Assembly (NCBI GenBank): GCA_964631835.1
Contig: CAZWAD010000011.1
Coordinates: forward strand, 1-64,000
DNA from: Bog-950 sp964631835
GTDB taxonomy: Bacteria; Bacteroidota; Bacteroidia; Chitinophagales; LD1
Direction: 5' to 3'
DNA: 64,000 nucleotides
The position numbers and the translations under genes are program-made. Below, in pieces: positions 1 to 8,816 of this stretch (position 1 is its first letter; the number at the start of each line of letters is the position of its first letter). The notes below the pieces were generated by a model, which was not told where the DNA came from, ran no database searches, and saw nothing but the letters and a program-made list of their open reading frames with translations.

Positions 1-3000
1 TGCTCTCAGCCCGCCAACACCTCACTCACCGATGATGACTGCGATGATGCAGACGGTGCGGTTCACCCCGGAGCTACTGAAGTATGCAATGGCATTGATG
101 ATGACTGCGATGGCGATACCGATGATGCAGATGCAGATGTAACCGGTCAGGGCACGTACTATGCGGACAATGATGGTGACGGTTACGGATCGGGAGCGCC
201 AATCCTGAGCTGCTCTCAGCCCGCAAACACATCGCTGAATGATGACGACTGCGATGATAACAATGCCACTGTTTTCGAACCGCAGTTGTTCTTTATAGAT
301 GCCGACCACGATGGTTTTGGCTCAACTGCAACGGCATTAGTATGCTCTTCGGTTGCTACTGAAGGGTATTCTACCAATAACACTGATTGTGACGATTCGG
401 ATGCAGGTGTTCATGAAACAACTTTATATTATGTTGACATAGATGGTGACGGTTATGATAACGGATCAACCGTACTTTGCCTGTCTTCACCTCCTTCCGG
501 ATATTCCCGTACAACTGATGGTCCTGATTGTGATGATAATAATGCGGCTATCCATTCACCTGTACTTTATTATGTGGATGGTGATGGTGACGGATTCGGC
601 TCAAGTACTACCGATTTACTTTGCTCAACTTCCGCTCCTTCTGGTTATTCTACTAATAGCGATGATTGTGATGACAGCGATGCCAATGTTAATCCGGGAG
701 AAACGGAAATTTGCAACGGTATTGACGACAATTGTGACGGAAATACTGATGAAGGGTTATTACAAACCTTCTACGAAGATGCCGATACCGATGGATATGG
801 AAATCCTGCCGTAAGCACAGATGCCTGCTCTGCACCTGCCGGATATGTTGCAGATAATACGGATTGTGATGATTCCGATGCAGGAATTCATTCACCTGTA
901 CTTTATTATGTGGATGGTGATGGTGACGGATTCGGCTCAAGTACTACCGATTTACTTTGCTCAACTTCCGCACCTTCCGGTTATTCTACTAATAGCGATG
1001 ATTGTGACGACAGCGATGCGGATGTTAATCCAGGAGAAACTGAAATTTGCAACGGTATTGATGATGATTGTGACGGAAATACTGACGAAGGGTTATTACA
1101 AACCTTCTACGAAGATGCCGATGCTGATGGATATGGAAATCCTGCTGTGAGTACAGATGCCTGCTCTGCTCCTGCCGGATATGTTGCAGATAATACCGAT
1201 TGCGATGATTCTGATGCCGGCGTGCATATACCTATTCAGTATTATGTAGATGGTGACGGTGACGGATATGGCTCTGTTGCTACTGCTCTGTTGTGTTCTT
1301 CTATTGCACCTTCCGGCTATTCAACCACTAATGATGACTGTGATGATTCTGATGCCGGTGTTAATCCCGGAGCCACAGAAGTTTGCAACGGAATAGATGA
1401 TAACTGCAACGGAAGTATTGATGAGGGTGTATTAATTACATTCTACGAAGATGCTGATGGTGACGGATATGGGAATCCTTCTATTAGTACGCAGGGTTGT
1501 TCTGCACCGTCAGGGTATGTAACGAATGCCAACGATTGCAATGATGCAGACGCTTCAATTCATCCCGGAGCAGATGATATTTGTAATGGCATTGACGACA
1601 ACTGCAATGGAAATATTGATGAGGGTAATGGACAGCCTTCCACATTCTTTGCTGATGCTGATGGAGATGGGTTTGGAGATGCTAATACAACAATTCGCGC
1701 ATGTGCGCCACCTCCGGGGTATGTTGCAGATGATACTGATTGCGATGACAACAATGCCGGTGTTAATCCGGGGGCAAGTGAAATTTGCAATGGTAGTGAT
1801 GATAACTGCAACGGAAATGTGGATGAAGGTGCTTTACTGACTTTCTATCAAGATGCCGATGGTGATGGGTTCGGAAACCCTGCCGTAAGCACTCAGGCAT
1901 GTTCTGTTCCTTCAGGTTATGTTTCTGATAATACAGATTGTAACGATGGCAATTCTGCGGTTTATCCGGGAGCGACTGAGGTGTGCAATAATATTGATGA
2001 TAACTGTGACGGAAGTGTTGACGAAGGCTTGTTACAAACGTTTTATGCCGATGCTGATGGTGATGGCTTTGGAGACCCATCGGCCAGTACTCAGGCATGT
2101 TCACTTCCTTCGGGATATGTTACAGATAACACCGACTGCAACGATGCAAGTGCAATATCTTATCCGGGAGGTACAGAAATTTGTAACGGTCTGGACGATG
2201 ATTGCGATGGAAGCGTTGATGAAGGCACAGGAGTTTTGTTAACGTTCTATACCGACACTGATGGCGATGGTTTTGGAAATCCATCTTCTGCTACACAGGC
2301 TTGTGTTCAGCCTCCGGGTTATGTAACCGATGCTACTGACTGCGATGATTCCAATTCTGCAACTTATCCTGGTGCTCCTGAAATTTGTGATGGAAGTGAC
2401 AATGATTGCGATGGAAGTATTGACGAAGGTATTCTTCTTACATTCTACCGCGATGCAGATGGCGATGGTTTTGGAAACCCGGTAGTAACTATACAGGCAT
2501 GTTCTGCTCCATCGGGTTATGTTACTAATAGTACCGACTGCAATGATGGTAACACTGCTGTGTATCCTGGCGCTATTGAAATTTGCAATGGTATAGATGA
2601 TGATTGCAATGGATTGATTGATGATGGAACCCGTAACCATTTATTTACATTCTATGCTGATGCAGATGGTGATGGATACGGAAACCCCAACAATACTATC
2701 CTTGCTTGCTCCGCTCCGCCAGGTTATACTTCTGACAGAACGGATTGCAACGATGCTAATGCGGCAGTAAATCCCGGTGCAACAGAAATTTGCAACGGCA
2801 TTGACGACAACTGTAAACTTGGTATTGATGAGCACTCAGAGCCTGCCAAACCGGCTTCTATCAATGGACCTGCGGTGATTTGTAAGAACCAAACTGGTAT
2901 CATATTTTCTACTCCTGTTGTACCAGGTGTAACTTCTTACAACTGGAGTGTTACCAATGCCACTATAGTTTCCGGAAACGGTACGCCCTCTATAACAGTT

Positions 3001-3405
3001 AACTGGGGTAACCGCAATGGTAAAGTGTCGGTTTATCTTACCAACCCTTGCGGAAACAGTCAGGATAAGTTTATTAATATCAATCCAGCCAACTGTACCG
3101 CTAAAACTGATGAAACCGAAACCGGTATTGCTGCTGAGGAAGAACAGCTGACGTTCAGCATAAAACTATTCCCGAACCCGAATACCGGTTCATTCAATCT
3201 GGTTATGGATTCGAAATACGAAGAGAAAGCGATTATCGCTATTACCGATGTGCTCGGTCAACAGGTATATTCGAATATAGTGCAACTGATAGCCGAGCGC
3301 AATACCTTTGCGATTACGCTCGATAACTTTGCAGCCGGTACTTACTATGTCATTATTAAAGGCGAATCATTTGAAACGGTTCAGCCAATGATACTGATGA
3401 GGTAA
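1..3405 (+). CDS. Secreted MopE-type metal-binding repeat protein with T9SS sorting domain (5' partial)
   Basis: The reading frame is open from base 1, and the repeats continue upstream of the first possible start (TTG at 286), so this is the 3' part of a longer gene. It encodes about 1,134 residues. Two alternating motifs fill it. One is CNGIDDDCDGxxDEG-like (11 visible copies), the pattern of the putative metal-binding MopE motif. The other is FYxDADGDGYGNP-like (about 15 copies), resembling acidic DxDxDG calcium-binding loops. A PKD/Ig-like stretch follows (about 2840-3090), then a type A T9SS C-terminal domain entered by LFPNPNTGSF. The acidic repeats suggest a cell-surface or secreted, ion-stabilised protein; which metal is unknown. 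The Asp/Cys-rich repeats of 112 residues at 555-1226 are nearly identical at DNA level. A strong terminator follows. Family assignment is confident, function is not. Confidence 0.9.
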   Translation, partial: CSQPANTSLTDDDCDDADGAVHPGATEVCNGIDDDCDGDTDDADADVTGQGTYYADNDGDGYGSGAPILSCSQPANTSLNDDDCDDNNATVFEPQLFFIDADHDGFGSTATALVCSSVATEGYSTNNTDCDDSDAGVHETTLYYVDIDGDGYDNGSTVLCLSSPPSGYSRTTDGPDCDDNNAAIHSPVLYYVDGDGDGFGSSTTDLLCSTSAPSGYSTNSDDCDDSDANVNPGETEICNGIDDNCDGNTDEGLLQTFYEDADTDGYGNPAVSTDACSAPAGYVADNTDCDDSDAGIHSPVLYYVDGDGDGFGSSTTDLLCSTSAPSGYSTNSDDCDDSDADVNPGETEICNGIDDDCDGNTDEGLLQTFYEDADADGYGNPAVSTDACSAPAGYVADNTDCDDSDAGVHIPIQYYVDGDGDGYGSVATALLCSSIAPSGYSTTNDDCDDSDAGVNPGATEVCNGIDDNCNGSIDEGVLITFYEDADGDGYGNPSISTQGCSAPSGYVTNANDCNDADASIHPGADDICNGIDDNCNGNIDEGNGQPSTFFADADGDGFGDANTTIRACAPPPGYVADDTDCDDNNAGVNPGASEICNGSDDNCNGNVDEGALLTFYQDADGDGFGNPAVSTQACSVPSGYVSDNTDCNDGNSAVYPGATEVCNNIDDNCDGSVDEGLLQTFYADADGDGFGDPSASTQACSLPSGYVTDNTDCNDASAISYPGGTEICNGLDDDCDGSVDEGTGVLLTFYTDTDGDGFGNPSSATQACVQPPGYVTDATDCDDSNSATYPGAPEICDGSDNDCDGSIDEGILLTFYRDADGDGFGNPVVTIQACSAPSGYVTNSTDCNDGNTAVYPGAIEICNGIDDDCNGLIDDGTRNHLFTFYADADGDGYGNPNNTILACSAPPGYTSDRTDCNDANAAVNPGATEICNGIDDNCKLGIDEHSEPAKPASINGPAVICKNQTGIIFSTPVVPGVTSYNWSVTNATIVSGNGTPSITVNWGNRNGKVSVYLTNPCGNSQDKFININPANCTAKTDETETGIAAEEEQLTFSIKLFPNPNTGSFNLVMDSKYEEKAIIAITDVLGQQVYSNIVQLIAERNTFAITLDNFAAGTYYVIIKGESFETVQPMILMR
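555..1226 (+). repeat. Near-identical 336-bp tandem duplication inside the MopE-repeat gene
   Basis: Bases 555-890 and 891-1226 are consecutive copies of a 336-bp (112-codon) unit. Both start with the same TTCACCTGTACTTTATTATG segment and differ only at scattered, mostly third-codon positions. This unit is far more alike at DNA level than the other repeats of the protein, so it is the most recent expansion. Confidence 0.9.
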
Positions 3406-3438
3406 CCCGTTTTATTCCAACTTCTAACCTTGGCAAAG

Positions 3439-3472
3439 CGAGAGAGCATTTTACGCTCTCTCGTTTTTTTTT
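3439..3472 (+). terminator. Rho-independent terminator of the MopE-repeat gene
   Basis: A perfect 9-bp stem (3439-3447 with 3455-3463, CGAGAGAGC) with a 7-nt loop is followed by nine T residues, 34 bases after the stop codon. Confidence 0.95.
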
Positions 3473-3531
3473 AATCCTGCGTCTAAAACTTAGACACAAG
3501 ACACTGGCAACGGTTGATTTCAGGGAAACAC

Positions 3532-3562
3532 ATTGCTCACTTTAGCCGTATGTTTAACTTTA
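3532..3562 (+). promoter_or_regulatory. Possible Bacteroidota-type promoter of the TPR gene
   Basis: ATTG (3532-3535), a 19-base spacer and TAACTTTA (3555-3562) match the -33 TTTG / -7 TAnnTTTG pattern with one mismatch in each box. A perfect inverted repeat GTCTAA-AAC-TTAGAC lies upstream at 3481-3495. The distance to the GTG start is short (13 bases), so the call is tentative. Confidence 0.35.
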
Positions 3563-3575
3563 AATACCCTATGCT

Positions 3576-5492
3576 GTGAAAAAATATTTTTTCTTCCCCA
3601 TGTTTTTTATTGCCGCCATTATTCCGCAATCGGTAAATGCTCAATCTGTCAAGCAGTTGTTCGACAGTGGTCTTGCCAAATACCGGGCAAAAGATTTCAA
3701 AGGGGCTGTTCAGGCTTACACTCAGGCAATAAAACTAAATCCGGCTGATGCTGTTCTATTCAATAACCGTGGGTTGGCTAAATATCATCTTAAAGATAAC
3801 CGCGGAGCATTGGCAGATTACAACAAGGCTATTGAACTGAATGGAAAAGATGCTGTGGCATGGTTCAACCGGGCTGCAGCAAAAGATGAGCTTAAAGATT
3901 ACACGGGTGCCATTGCTGATTATAGCAGATCTGTTGAACTTAATCCCGCCAATGCATTGGCGTATAATAACCGGGGGGTGGCGAAGTATAACTCAGGCGA
4001 TTTGCCGGGGGCTACTGCCGATTTTACCAAGAGTTTGGGACAAGACCCGAAAGGGGCAACCACTTATTTCAATCGCGGTCTGGCCAAGTATGATATGCAG
4101 GATTACCGGGGCGCTATTCTCGATTTTACCCGTGCCATCGTGAATAATCCAAACGATATAGATGCATTTTATAACCGCGCTATGGCACAAGCAAAACTGA
4201 TGGAGTACGAAAAAGCATTGGGTGACTATAACAAAGTTCTTGAGCTTAACCCCGGTGATGCGGATGCACAAAAGAACAGAGTGCTGATGTTGGCCGAGCT
4301 GGAAAAAATGATAGTGGACGATCCGGTGGTAAGTAATGCGGACGAAACTAAAGTCGAAAAAAATACGGCTGCCACTGTACAGGTTATTTCCGAAGTTAAA
4401 CCGCTGCAGAAACCTCAGCCGGTAAAGACAGAAACTATATCAGTGAAACCCGAACCGGCAGACGCTGTCGCAAACAACACAGCGAGGAAGACTAAAGCAT
4501 CATATGTCGGATTAAACAGCGCAGCAAGCAGTATTTCAGCTGCGGTTCCGGTAATGACTGAATCTGGACAGGTTGCAGAAGTGCCGTTTGTGAAAAATGA
4601 AACTGCTGTTGCTGAAGTCAAACCGGCTGCTTTTGGTACAGGAAGTGCAGAGAAGAATACTGTAGCATCAGTTACCGATGTAGCTGTACCTTCCGGCAAA
4701 GTAACCGCACCTGCGGAAACACCACTGAACTTTCCCGCTGTTGACTACAGCACCCCTTCTGCGAATTCAAATACGCCTATTCAACCGGTGCAAACCAAAA
4801 CTGAGACTGTTGCCGAAAAAACGGAACCGATTAAGTATTCAGCCGAAAATGCAGTTGTTGTTGCCAGTGATAATTCTACTATTGGAGCGAAAGATTATAG
4901 AGAGGTTCTTAGAGAATGCGATAAAGCCGTTGACGCCAATCCTGGCGATGCAGTTGCCTGGTTTTACCGAGGTTTGGTGAAAGATATACTGGAAGATTAT
5001 TTCGGGGCCATACGCGATTATGATAAAGCCATTTCTCTTAATACCAAAGATGCTGATTTTTATTACAACCGGGGGCTGGTGAAATTTAAGCTTGAGGATT
5101 ATAGCGGTGCGTTGAAAGATTACAACCAAAGCATTGCGCTGAAACCTGACGATTCGGATGTGTATTATAACCGTGGTCTCGTCAAATACAAGCTTGAAGA
5201 TTTCACCGGTGCAATTTCCGATTACTTCAAAGCCATAGAAATAAATCCTGGTGATGCTGAAGCCTATGTAAGTACAGGCAATGCCAGGCAGCGGCTTGAA
5301 GATTACAAAGGAGCTATTGAAGCTTACAACAAGGCTCTCGAACTTAACCCCAACCTTCCGCAGGCGCACTATAACCGTGGTGTGGCTGAGGTTTTATCCG
5401 GTAATAAATCCAGCGGCTGCTCCGATTTTTCTAAATCGGGCGAAATGGGAAATGCCATGGCGTACGATGCCATAAAAAAATTCTGCAATTAA
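3576..5492 (+). CDS. Secreted tetratricopeptide repeat protein
   Basis: The product has 638 residues. A Sec signal peptide (MKKYFFFPMFF... cleavage after SVNA, about residue 23) precedes six consecutive 34-residue TPR units (about residues 24-227, with repeated YNRGLAKY and GAxADYxKAIELNP patterns). A linker of about 200 residues rich in Val, Thr, Pro and Lys follows, then five further TPR units and a short Cys-containing tail ending in KKFCN. TPRs are protein-binding scaffolds, so this is probably a periplasmic or envelope assembly factor; the partner is unknown. The start is GTG at 3576, which gives a normal lysine-rich signal peptide; a start at the internal ATG 3600 would remove the positive N-region. 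It appears to be transcribed alone. Confidence 0.88.
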   Translation: MKKYFFFPMFFIAAIIPQSVNAQSVKQLFDSGLAKYRAKDFKGAVQAYTQAIKLNPADAVLFNNRGLAKYHLKDNRGALADYNKAIELNGKDAVAWFNRAAAKDELKDYTGAIADYSRSVELNPANALAYNNRGVAKYNSGDLPGATADFTKSLGQDPKGATTYFNRGLAKYDMQDYRGAILDFTRAIVNNPNDIDAFYNRAMAQAKLMEYEKALGDYNKVLELNPGDADAQKNRVLMLAELEKMIVDDPVVSNADETKVEKNTAATVQVISEVKPLQKPQPVKTETISVKPEPADAVANNTARKTKASYVGLNSAASSISAAVPVMTESGQVAEVPFVKNETAVAEVKPAAFGTGSAEKNTVASVTDVAVPSGKVTAPAETPLNFPAVDYSTPSANSNTPIQPVQTKTETVAEKTEPIKYSAENAVVVASDNSTIGAKDYREVLRECDKAVDANPGDAVAWFYRGLVKDILEDYFGAIRDYDKAISLNTKDADFYYNRGLVKFKLEDYSGALKDYNQSIALKPDDSDVYYNRGLVKYKLEDFTGAISDYFKAIEINPGDAEAYVSTGNARQRLEDYKGAIEAYNKALELNPNLPQAHYNRGVAEVLSGNKSSGCSDFSKSGEMGNAMAYDAIKKFCN

Positions 5493-5632
5493 GACCTTGT
5501 TATCAGACAGGAGGAGCCTGTTATTCGCATACCGGTGAAAAAAACCTGCTTTCATGAATATTAACTTTCTGAAATAATTAAAGGAGATAACACTTTTAGG
5601 CTATTTATCTACGTTTATTATTTTCGTTCTGC

Positions 5633-6340
5633 ATGCGGTACAAACGAGTCCTCCTTAAACTTAGCGGTGAATCGCTTATGGGTAACAAGAAATTCGGCAT
5701 TGATGCGGATATGGTCATGTATTACGCCAGAGAAATTAAGGACGCACGCGAAGCTGGTATTCAGGTGGCAGTAGTTATTGGCGGTGGAAATATTTTCCGC
5801 GGAATACAATCGCAGAAAAACGGAATTGACCGGGTGCAGGGCGATTACATGGGTATGCTTGCTACTGTTATTAACAGCATGGCGCTGCAAAGCGCATTGG
5901 AAAAAATGGGAATATACACCCGCCTTCTTTCAGCTATTGAAATGAAAGAAGTTGCCGAGCCCTTTATCAAACGCAGGGCCGTAAGGCATTTGGAAAAAGG
6001 AAGGATAGTAATTTTCGGAGCCGGTACCGGCAATCCGTATTTTACTACCGACACCGCTGCCGCTTTACGGGCTACAGAAATTGAGTGCGATGTAATTCTG
6101 AAAGGAACACGGGTAGATGGAATATACGATGCTGACCCCGAGAAAAATCCGAAGGCGAAAAAATTTGACCGGATAACATACCAGGAAGCGCTCAGGCGTA
6201 AATTGAATGTGATGGACCTTACCGCATTTACACTCTGCCAGGAAAACCATTTACCCATTATTGTTTACAACGCCAATCAAAAAGGAAATTTGAGAAAACT
6301 CTTAAACGGGAAAAAAATCGGAACAGTAGTAAGTGATTAG
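5633..6340 (+). CDS. pyrH: Uridylate kinase
   Basis: The product has 235 residues, the normal length for bacterial UMP kinase, which phosphorylates UMP to UDP in pyrimidine nucleotide synthesis. The amino-acid-kinase fold is clear: KLSGESLMG near residues 9-17, the GGGNIFRG nucleotide/UMP loop, GTGNPYFTTDTAAALRA and the DGIYDADPEKNPKA loop. The gene is directly upstream of frr (42 bases to the chosen frr start), the usual pyrH-frr pairing. A possible promoter TTTA-N20-TATTTTCG sits just before the ATG. No unusual features. Confidence 0.97.
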   Translation: MRYKRVLLKLSGESLMGNKKFGIDADMVMYYAREIKDAREAGIQVAVVIGGGNIFRGIQSQKNGIDRVQGDYMGMLATVINSMALQSALEKMGIYTRLLSAIEMKEVAEPFIKRRAVRHLEKGRIVIFGAGTGNPYFTTDTAAALRATEIECDVILKGTRVDGIYDADPEKNPKAKKFDRITYQEALRRKLNVMDLTAFTLCQENHLPIIVYNANQKGNLRKLLNGKKIGTVVSD

Positions 6341-6381
6341 ATGATTCCGGTTAATAACCCATGATTAACAATCAACCATTT

Positions 6382-6948
6382 ATGACCGAACAAGACGTAA
6401 AAAAACTTTTAGACGAAACCCGCGCACACATGCAAAAAGCGCTGGAGCATTTTGAATTTGAGCTTTCAAAAATCCGTGCAGGGCGAGCTAGTGCCGCCAT
6501 GTTAGACGGCATTGAAGTTTCAGCCTACGGAGCCATGACTCCGCTTTATCAGGTCGGGAATATTTCTACACCTGATGCCCGAACCATCACTATTCAGCCC
6601 TGGGATGCTTCGCTGCTTCCTGAAATTGAAAAAGCTATTCTCAAAGCCAACATCGGCATTACTCCGCAAAATGACGGAAAGATTATCCGTCTCAATATTC
6701 CGATGATGACCGAGGAGCGCAGAAAAGAACTGGTGAAGAATTCAAAAGCCGAGGCAGAGAAGTGCCGCATATCAATCCGTACCATTCGTAAAGATTCAAA
6801 TGAAAAGATAAAGAAGCTTCAGAAAGACGGACTTCCCGAAGACAGCGTTAAGAATGCCGAGCAATCGGTTCAGCACATAACCAACGACTTTTCAACCAAA
6901 GTGGACAAACACCTTGAGGTGAAAGAGAAGGAAATTATGACGGTATAA
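6382..6948 (+). CDS. frr: Ribosome recycling factor
   Basis: This factor splits the post-termination ribosome together with EF-G. From the ATG at 6382 the product has 188 residues (MTEQDVKKLLDE...), close to the family's usual 185. An in-frame ATG at 6361 would add seven residues not expected in the family, so the inner start is preferred. The signature FELSKIRAGRAS is present near the N-terminus, and the C-terminal half carries the helical KIKKLQKDGLPEDS region of the three-helix bundle. It is probably cotranscribed with pyrH. Confidence 0.96.
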   Translation: MTEQDVKKLLDETRAHMQKALEHFEFELSKIRAGRASAAMLDGIEVSAYGAMTPLYQVGNISTPDARTITIQPWDASLLPEIEKAILKANIGITPQNDGKIIRLNIPMMTEERRKELVKNSKAEAEKCRISIRTIRKDSNEKIKKLQKDGLPEDSVKNAEQSVQHITNDFSTKVDKHLEVKEKEIMTV

Positions 6949-7607
6949 TCCTCAGTAGCCATTCGCTGGCACACACCATCAAATTTATTTCGCTCAACCA
7001 CTTTGCGGATGTACCCACGTTTGCTAAGCTTTGCCGGATTAATAGCAGGACGATGAAAAGACGCATTCACGAAAAGCAGTGGACTTTATTATTGCCGCTG
7101 GCAAAAGTCGATTGATACAGTTGCTTCGCCACCTGTGCAGAGATTAAAACCAGGATTCAAAACCCCTGCAAAACCCAACACTCAAGGTATCCAGTTATCA
7201 GATTTAGAGTATATCAGAAAACTCGCCAGTAAAAGACGTATCTCTGCCAAGTGGTTTTACAAAGCCATATTATTAGGGCAGCTGTATAGTCGGCAGTTTT
7301 ATGTTTTTAAATCTGAGTCCGCTTTTTCCTAAGTGCTGCGCCAAAAATAATCAGCTTGTTTTACAGATAATAGTGGACGTAGAGATGCTCGAATGTATGT
7401 CCGCTACACATGGGAATTGACCAATAAATATCACATGTATGTCTCACACACGTGTGAGACCACGACTTAATATTTGATTGTACAATTACCCCTGTGGGAT
7501 AGACCGTTATCCGGTTGTATTGCCGTCTCTGACACCGGGAACATGCAGAAATGAAACCTGTTCACACTATCCGGCACCGGAATGAATTTGATTTTTGTTT
7601 TCGCGGT
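6949..7607. other. Gene-poor stretch with a palindrome; no convincing gene
   Basis: This 659-base gap lies between convergent frr and a radical SAM gene. The only open frames are short (a 65-codon frame from a GTG at 7135 and a 66-codon frame on the other strand at 6870-7070), with no recognisable family and no ribosome-binding context. The one clear structure is the inverted repeat at 7441-7460. It may hold a decayed gene, but nothing supports that directly. Confidence 0.5.
7441..7460. repeat. Perfect 9-bp inverted repeat with 2-base spacer
   Basis: GTCTCACAC-AC-GTGTGAGAC forms a 20-base near-perfect palindrome. No T-tract follows on either strand, so it is not an intrinsic terminator. It could be a protein-binding site or a remnant of a mobile element end. 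Confidence 0.7.
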
Positions 7608-8624
7608 TTACAGCCACACCTTAGTCCCTTCGCTGCAATTGGTACAGATGTCAATTTCTTTTCGGCTTCTTAATATGCGCGAACGGAAATCCTGATACAA
7701 ATGACTCTGCCATATTTCGGCAAAAGATTTTGCATGTAAATCACCCAGCAGGTGCTGCGCATCTTTATCAAAACAGCACGGAACCACTTTGCCATCCCAC
7801 GTAATAACGGTACTGTGCCATAGTTTCCAGCAATGATTGAGCAGTTTATTTTTGATTTTGTAGGTGCCGTTCGTTTGTTTCTTATAGCGTGAATATTTTT
7901 CGTTCGGTGGAATCAAAGTGTTACCATGTTCAAAATCATAAACCTGAGCTGTTTTCAGTTTTACTTCATCAGCGCCAATTTCTTTTGCCAGTTTTTTTAC
8001 TTCTTCAATTTGATGTTCGTTCGGTTTCACCACCAGGAACTGGAAAACGATATGCGGTGTTTTTGATTTCAATTCTTTTCGCGCGCGGATTAAATTCTTT
8101 GTTCCCTCAATGACTTTTTCCAGGCTTCCTCCCACCCGGTACTGTTCGTACGTTTCCTGTGTAGTTCCGTCAATAGAAATAATAATCCGGTCGAGCCCGC
8201 TTTCCACAGTTTCTTTGGCTTTTCGCACGGTTAGAAAGTGAGCGTTGGTGGAGGTGATGGTGTAGATTTTTTTCTGCGAAGCGTATTTTACCAGTTCCAA
8301 AAACTGCGGGTGCATATAAGGCTCGCCCTGAAAGTAGAAGTACAGGTAAATAAGTTTATCACCTATTTCATCAACCGTTTTGCAGTAAAAGGCGTAATCC
8401 AGTTCACCGATGGGGCGTGTAAAGTTTTTCAGCCCGCTGGGACATTCGGTGCAGCCGAGGTTGCAGTGGGTTGTCGGTTCAATGGAAACATTAAACGGAA
8501 CACCCCACTGCACCGGTTTCGAAAACCATTTGGAAATGTAGTAGGAGGATAAAACCAAAGCAGCGTTTGCCGCCTTACCGGTGCTAAGTTTGGAAAAGAA
8601 ATTAGAAATATCAGCGCTGCGCAT
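7608..8624 (-). CDS. Radical SAM protein with C-terminal SPASM-like cysteines
   Basis: From the ATG at 8624 the product has 338 residues; a TTG 12 bases upstream is a poorer start. The radical SAM motif C54-x3-C58-x2-C61 (CNLGCTEC) binds a 4Fe-4S cluster that cleaves S-adenosylmethionine. Downstream GEPYMHP, IISIDGTTQETYEQYR and a C-terminal Cys set (HCWKLW, VVPCCFD, ICTNCSEG) indicate a SPASM or twitch-type auxiliary cluster. Such enzymes modify peptides, carbohydrates or anaerobic sulfatase-type substrates. No precursor peptide gene or partner is visible nearby, so the substrate is unknown. Gene end and tRNA-Leu lie close together on the same strand. Confidence 0.88.
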   Translation of the reverse strand: MRSADISNFFSKLSTGKAANAALVLSSYYISKWFSKPVQWGVPFNVSIEPTTHCNLGCTECPSGLKNFTRPIGELDYAFYCKTVDEIGDKLIYLYFYFQGEPYMHPQFLELVKYASQKKIYTITSTNAHFLTVRKAKETVESGLDRIIISIDGTTQETYEQYRVGGSLEKVIEGTKNLIRARKELKSKTPHIVFQFLVVKPNEHQIEEVKKLAKEIGADEVKLKTAQVYDFEHGNTLIPPNEKYSRYKKQTNGTYKIKNKLLNHCWKLWHSTVITWDGKVVPCCFDKDAQHLLGDLHAKSFAEIWQSHLYQDFRSRILRSRKEIDICTNCSEGTKVWL

Positions 8625-8671
8625 ACCCTGAAACAAAATTAGCTAACCGTTTTTTCGATTAGCTAACGAAG

Positions 8672-8755
8672 TGCCCGAAGTGAGATTCGAACTCACACAC
8701 CCTTGCGGGCGCTACCACCTCAAAGTAGTGCGTCTACCAGTTTCGCCATCCGGGC
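8672..8755 (-). tRNA. tRNA-Leu (anticodon GAG)
   Basis: On the minus strand the 84-nt sequence folds as a class II tRNA. The acceptor stem GCCCGGA pairs with TTCGGGC, with one G-U pair. The D arm contains TGGTAGACGC. The anticodon stem CTACT/GGTAG encloses TTGAGGT, giving anticodon GAG (codons CTC/CTT). A long variable arm and the T arm GTGAG-TTCGAAT-CTCAC follow. The discriminator is A73 and CCA is not encoded. It is preceded by a good -7 box. Confidence 0.95.
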
Positions 8756-8764
8756 TTAGAGGCG

Positions 8765-8772
8765 CAAATATA
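8765..8772 (-). promoter_or_regulatory. -7 box of the tRNA-Leu promoter
   Basis: Read on the minus strand, TATATTTG matches the Bacteroidota -7 consensus TAnnTTTG perfectly and lies 9 bases before the mature tRNA. A partial -33 (TTGA) is found 18 bases further upstream. Confidence 0.6.
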
Positions 8773-8816
8773 GAATGAAATTAGTTTTGTTCAACTGCCC
8801 GCACAGCATGTGGAAA

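Noticed and set aside
6361..6948. ATG at 6361 as the frr start
   Set aside because: It adds seven residues before the conserved N-terminus; 6382 gives the usual length.
7135..7332. 65-codon frame in the gap after frr
   Set aside because: It starts at GTG with no ribosome-binding context and no recognisable family. A decayed gene cannot be excluded, so only the gap is recorded.
8638..8672. Repeated ATTAGCTAAC next to tRNA-Leu as an integration attachment site
   Set aside because: The two copies are only about 20 bases apart, outside the tRNA 3' end, and no integrase or foreign island is present.
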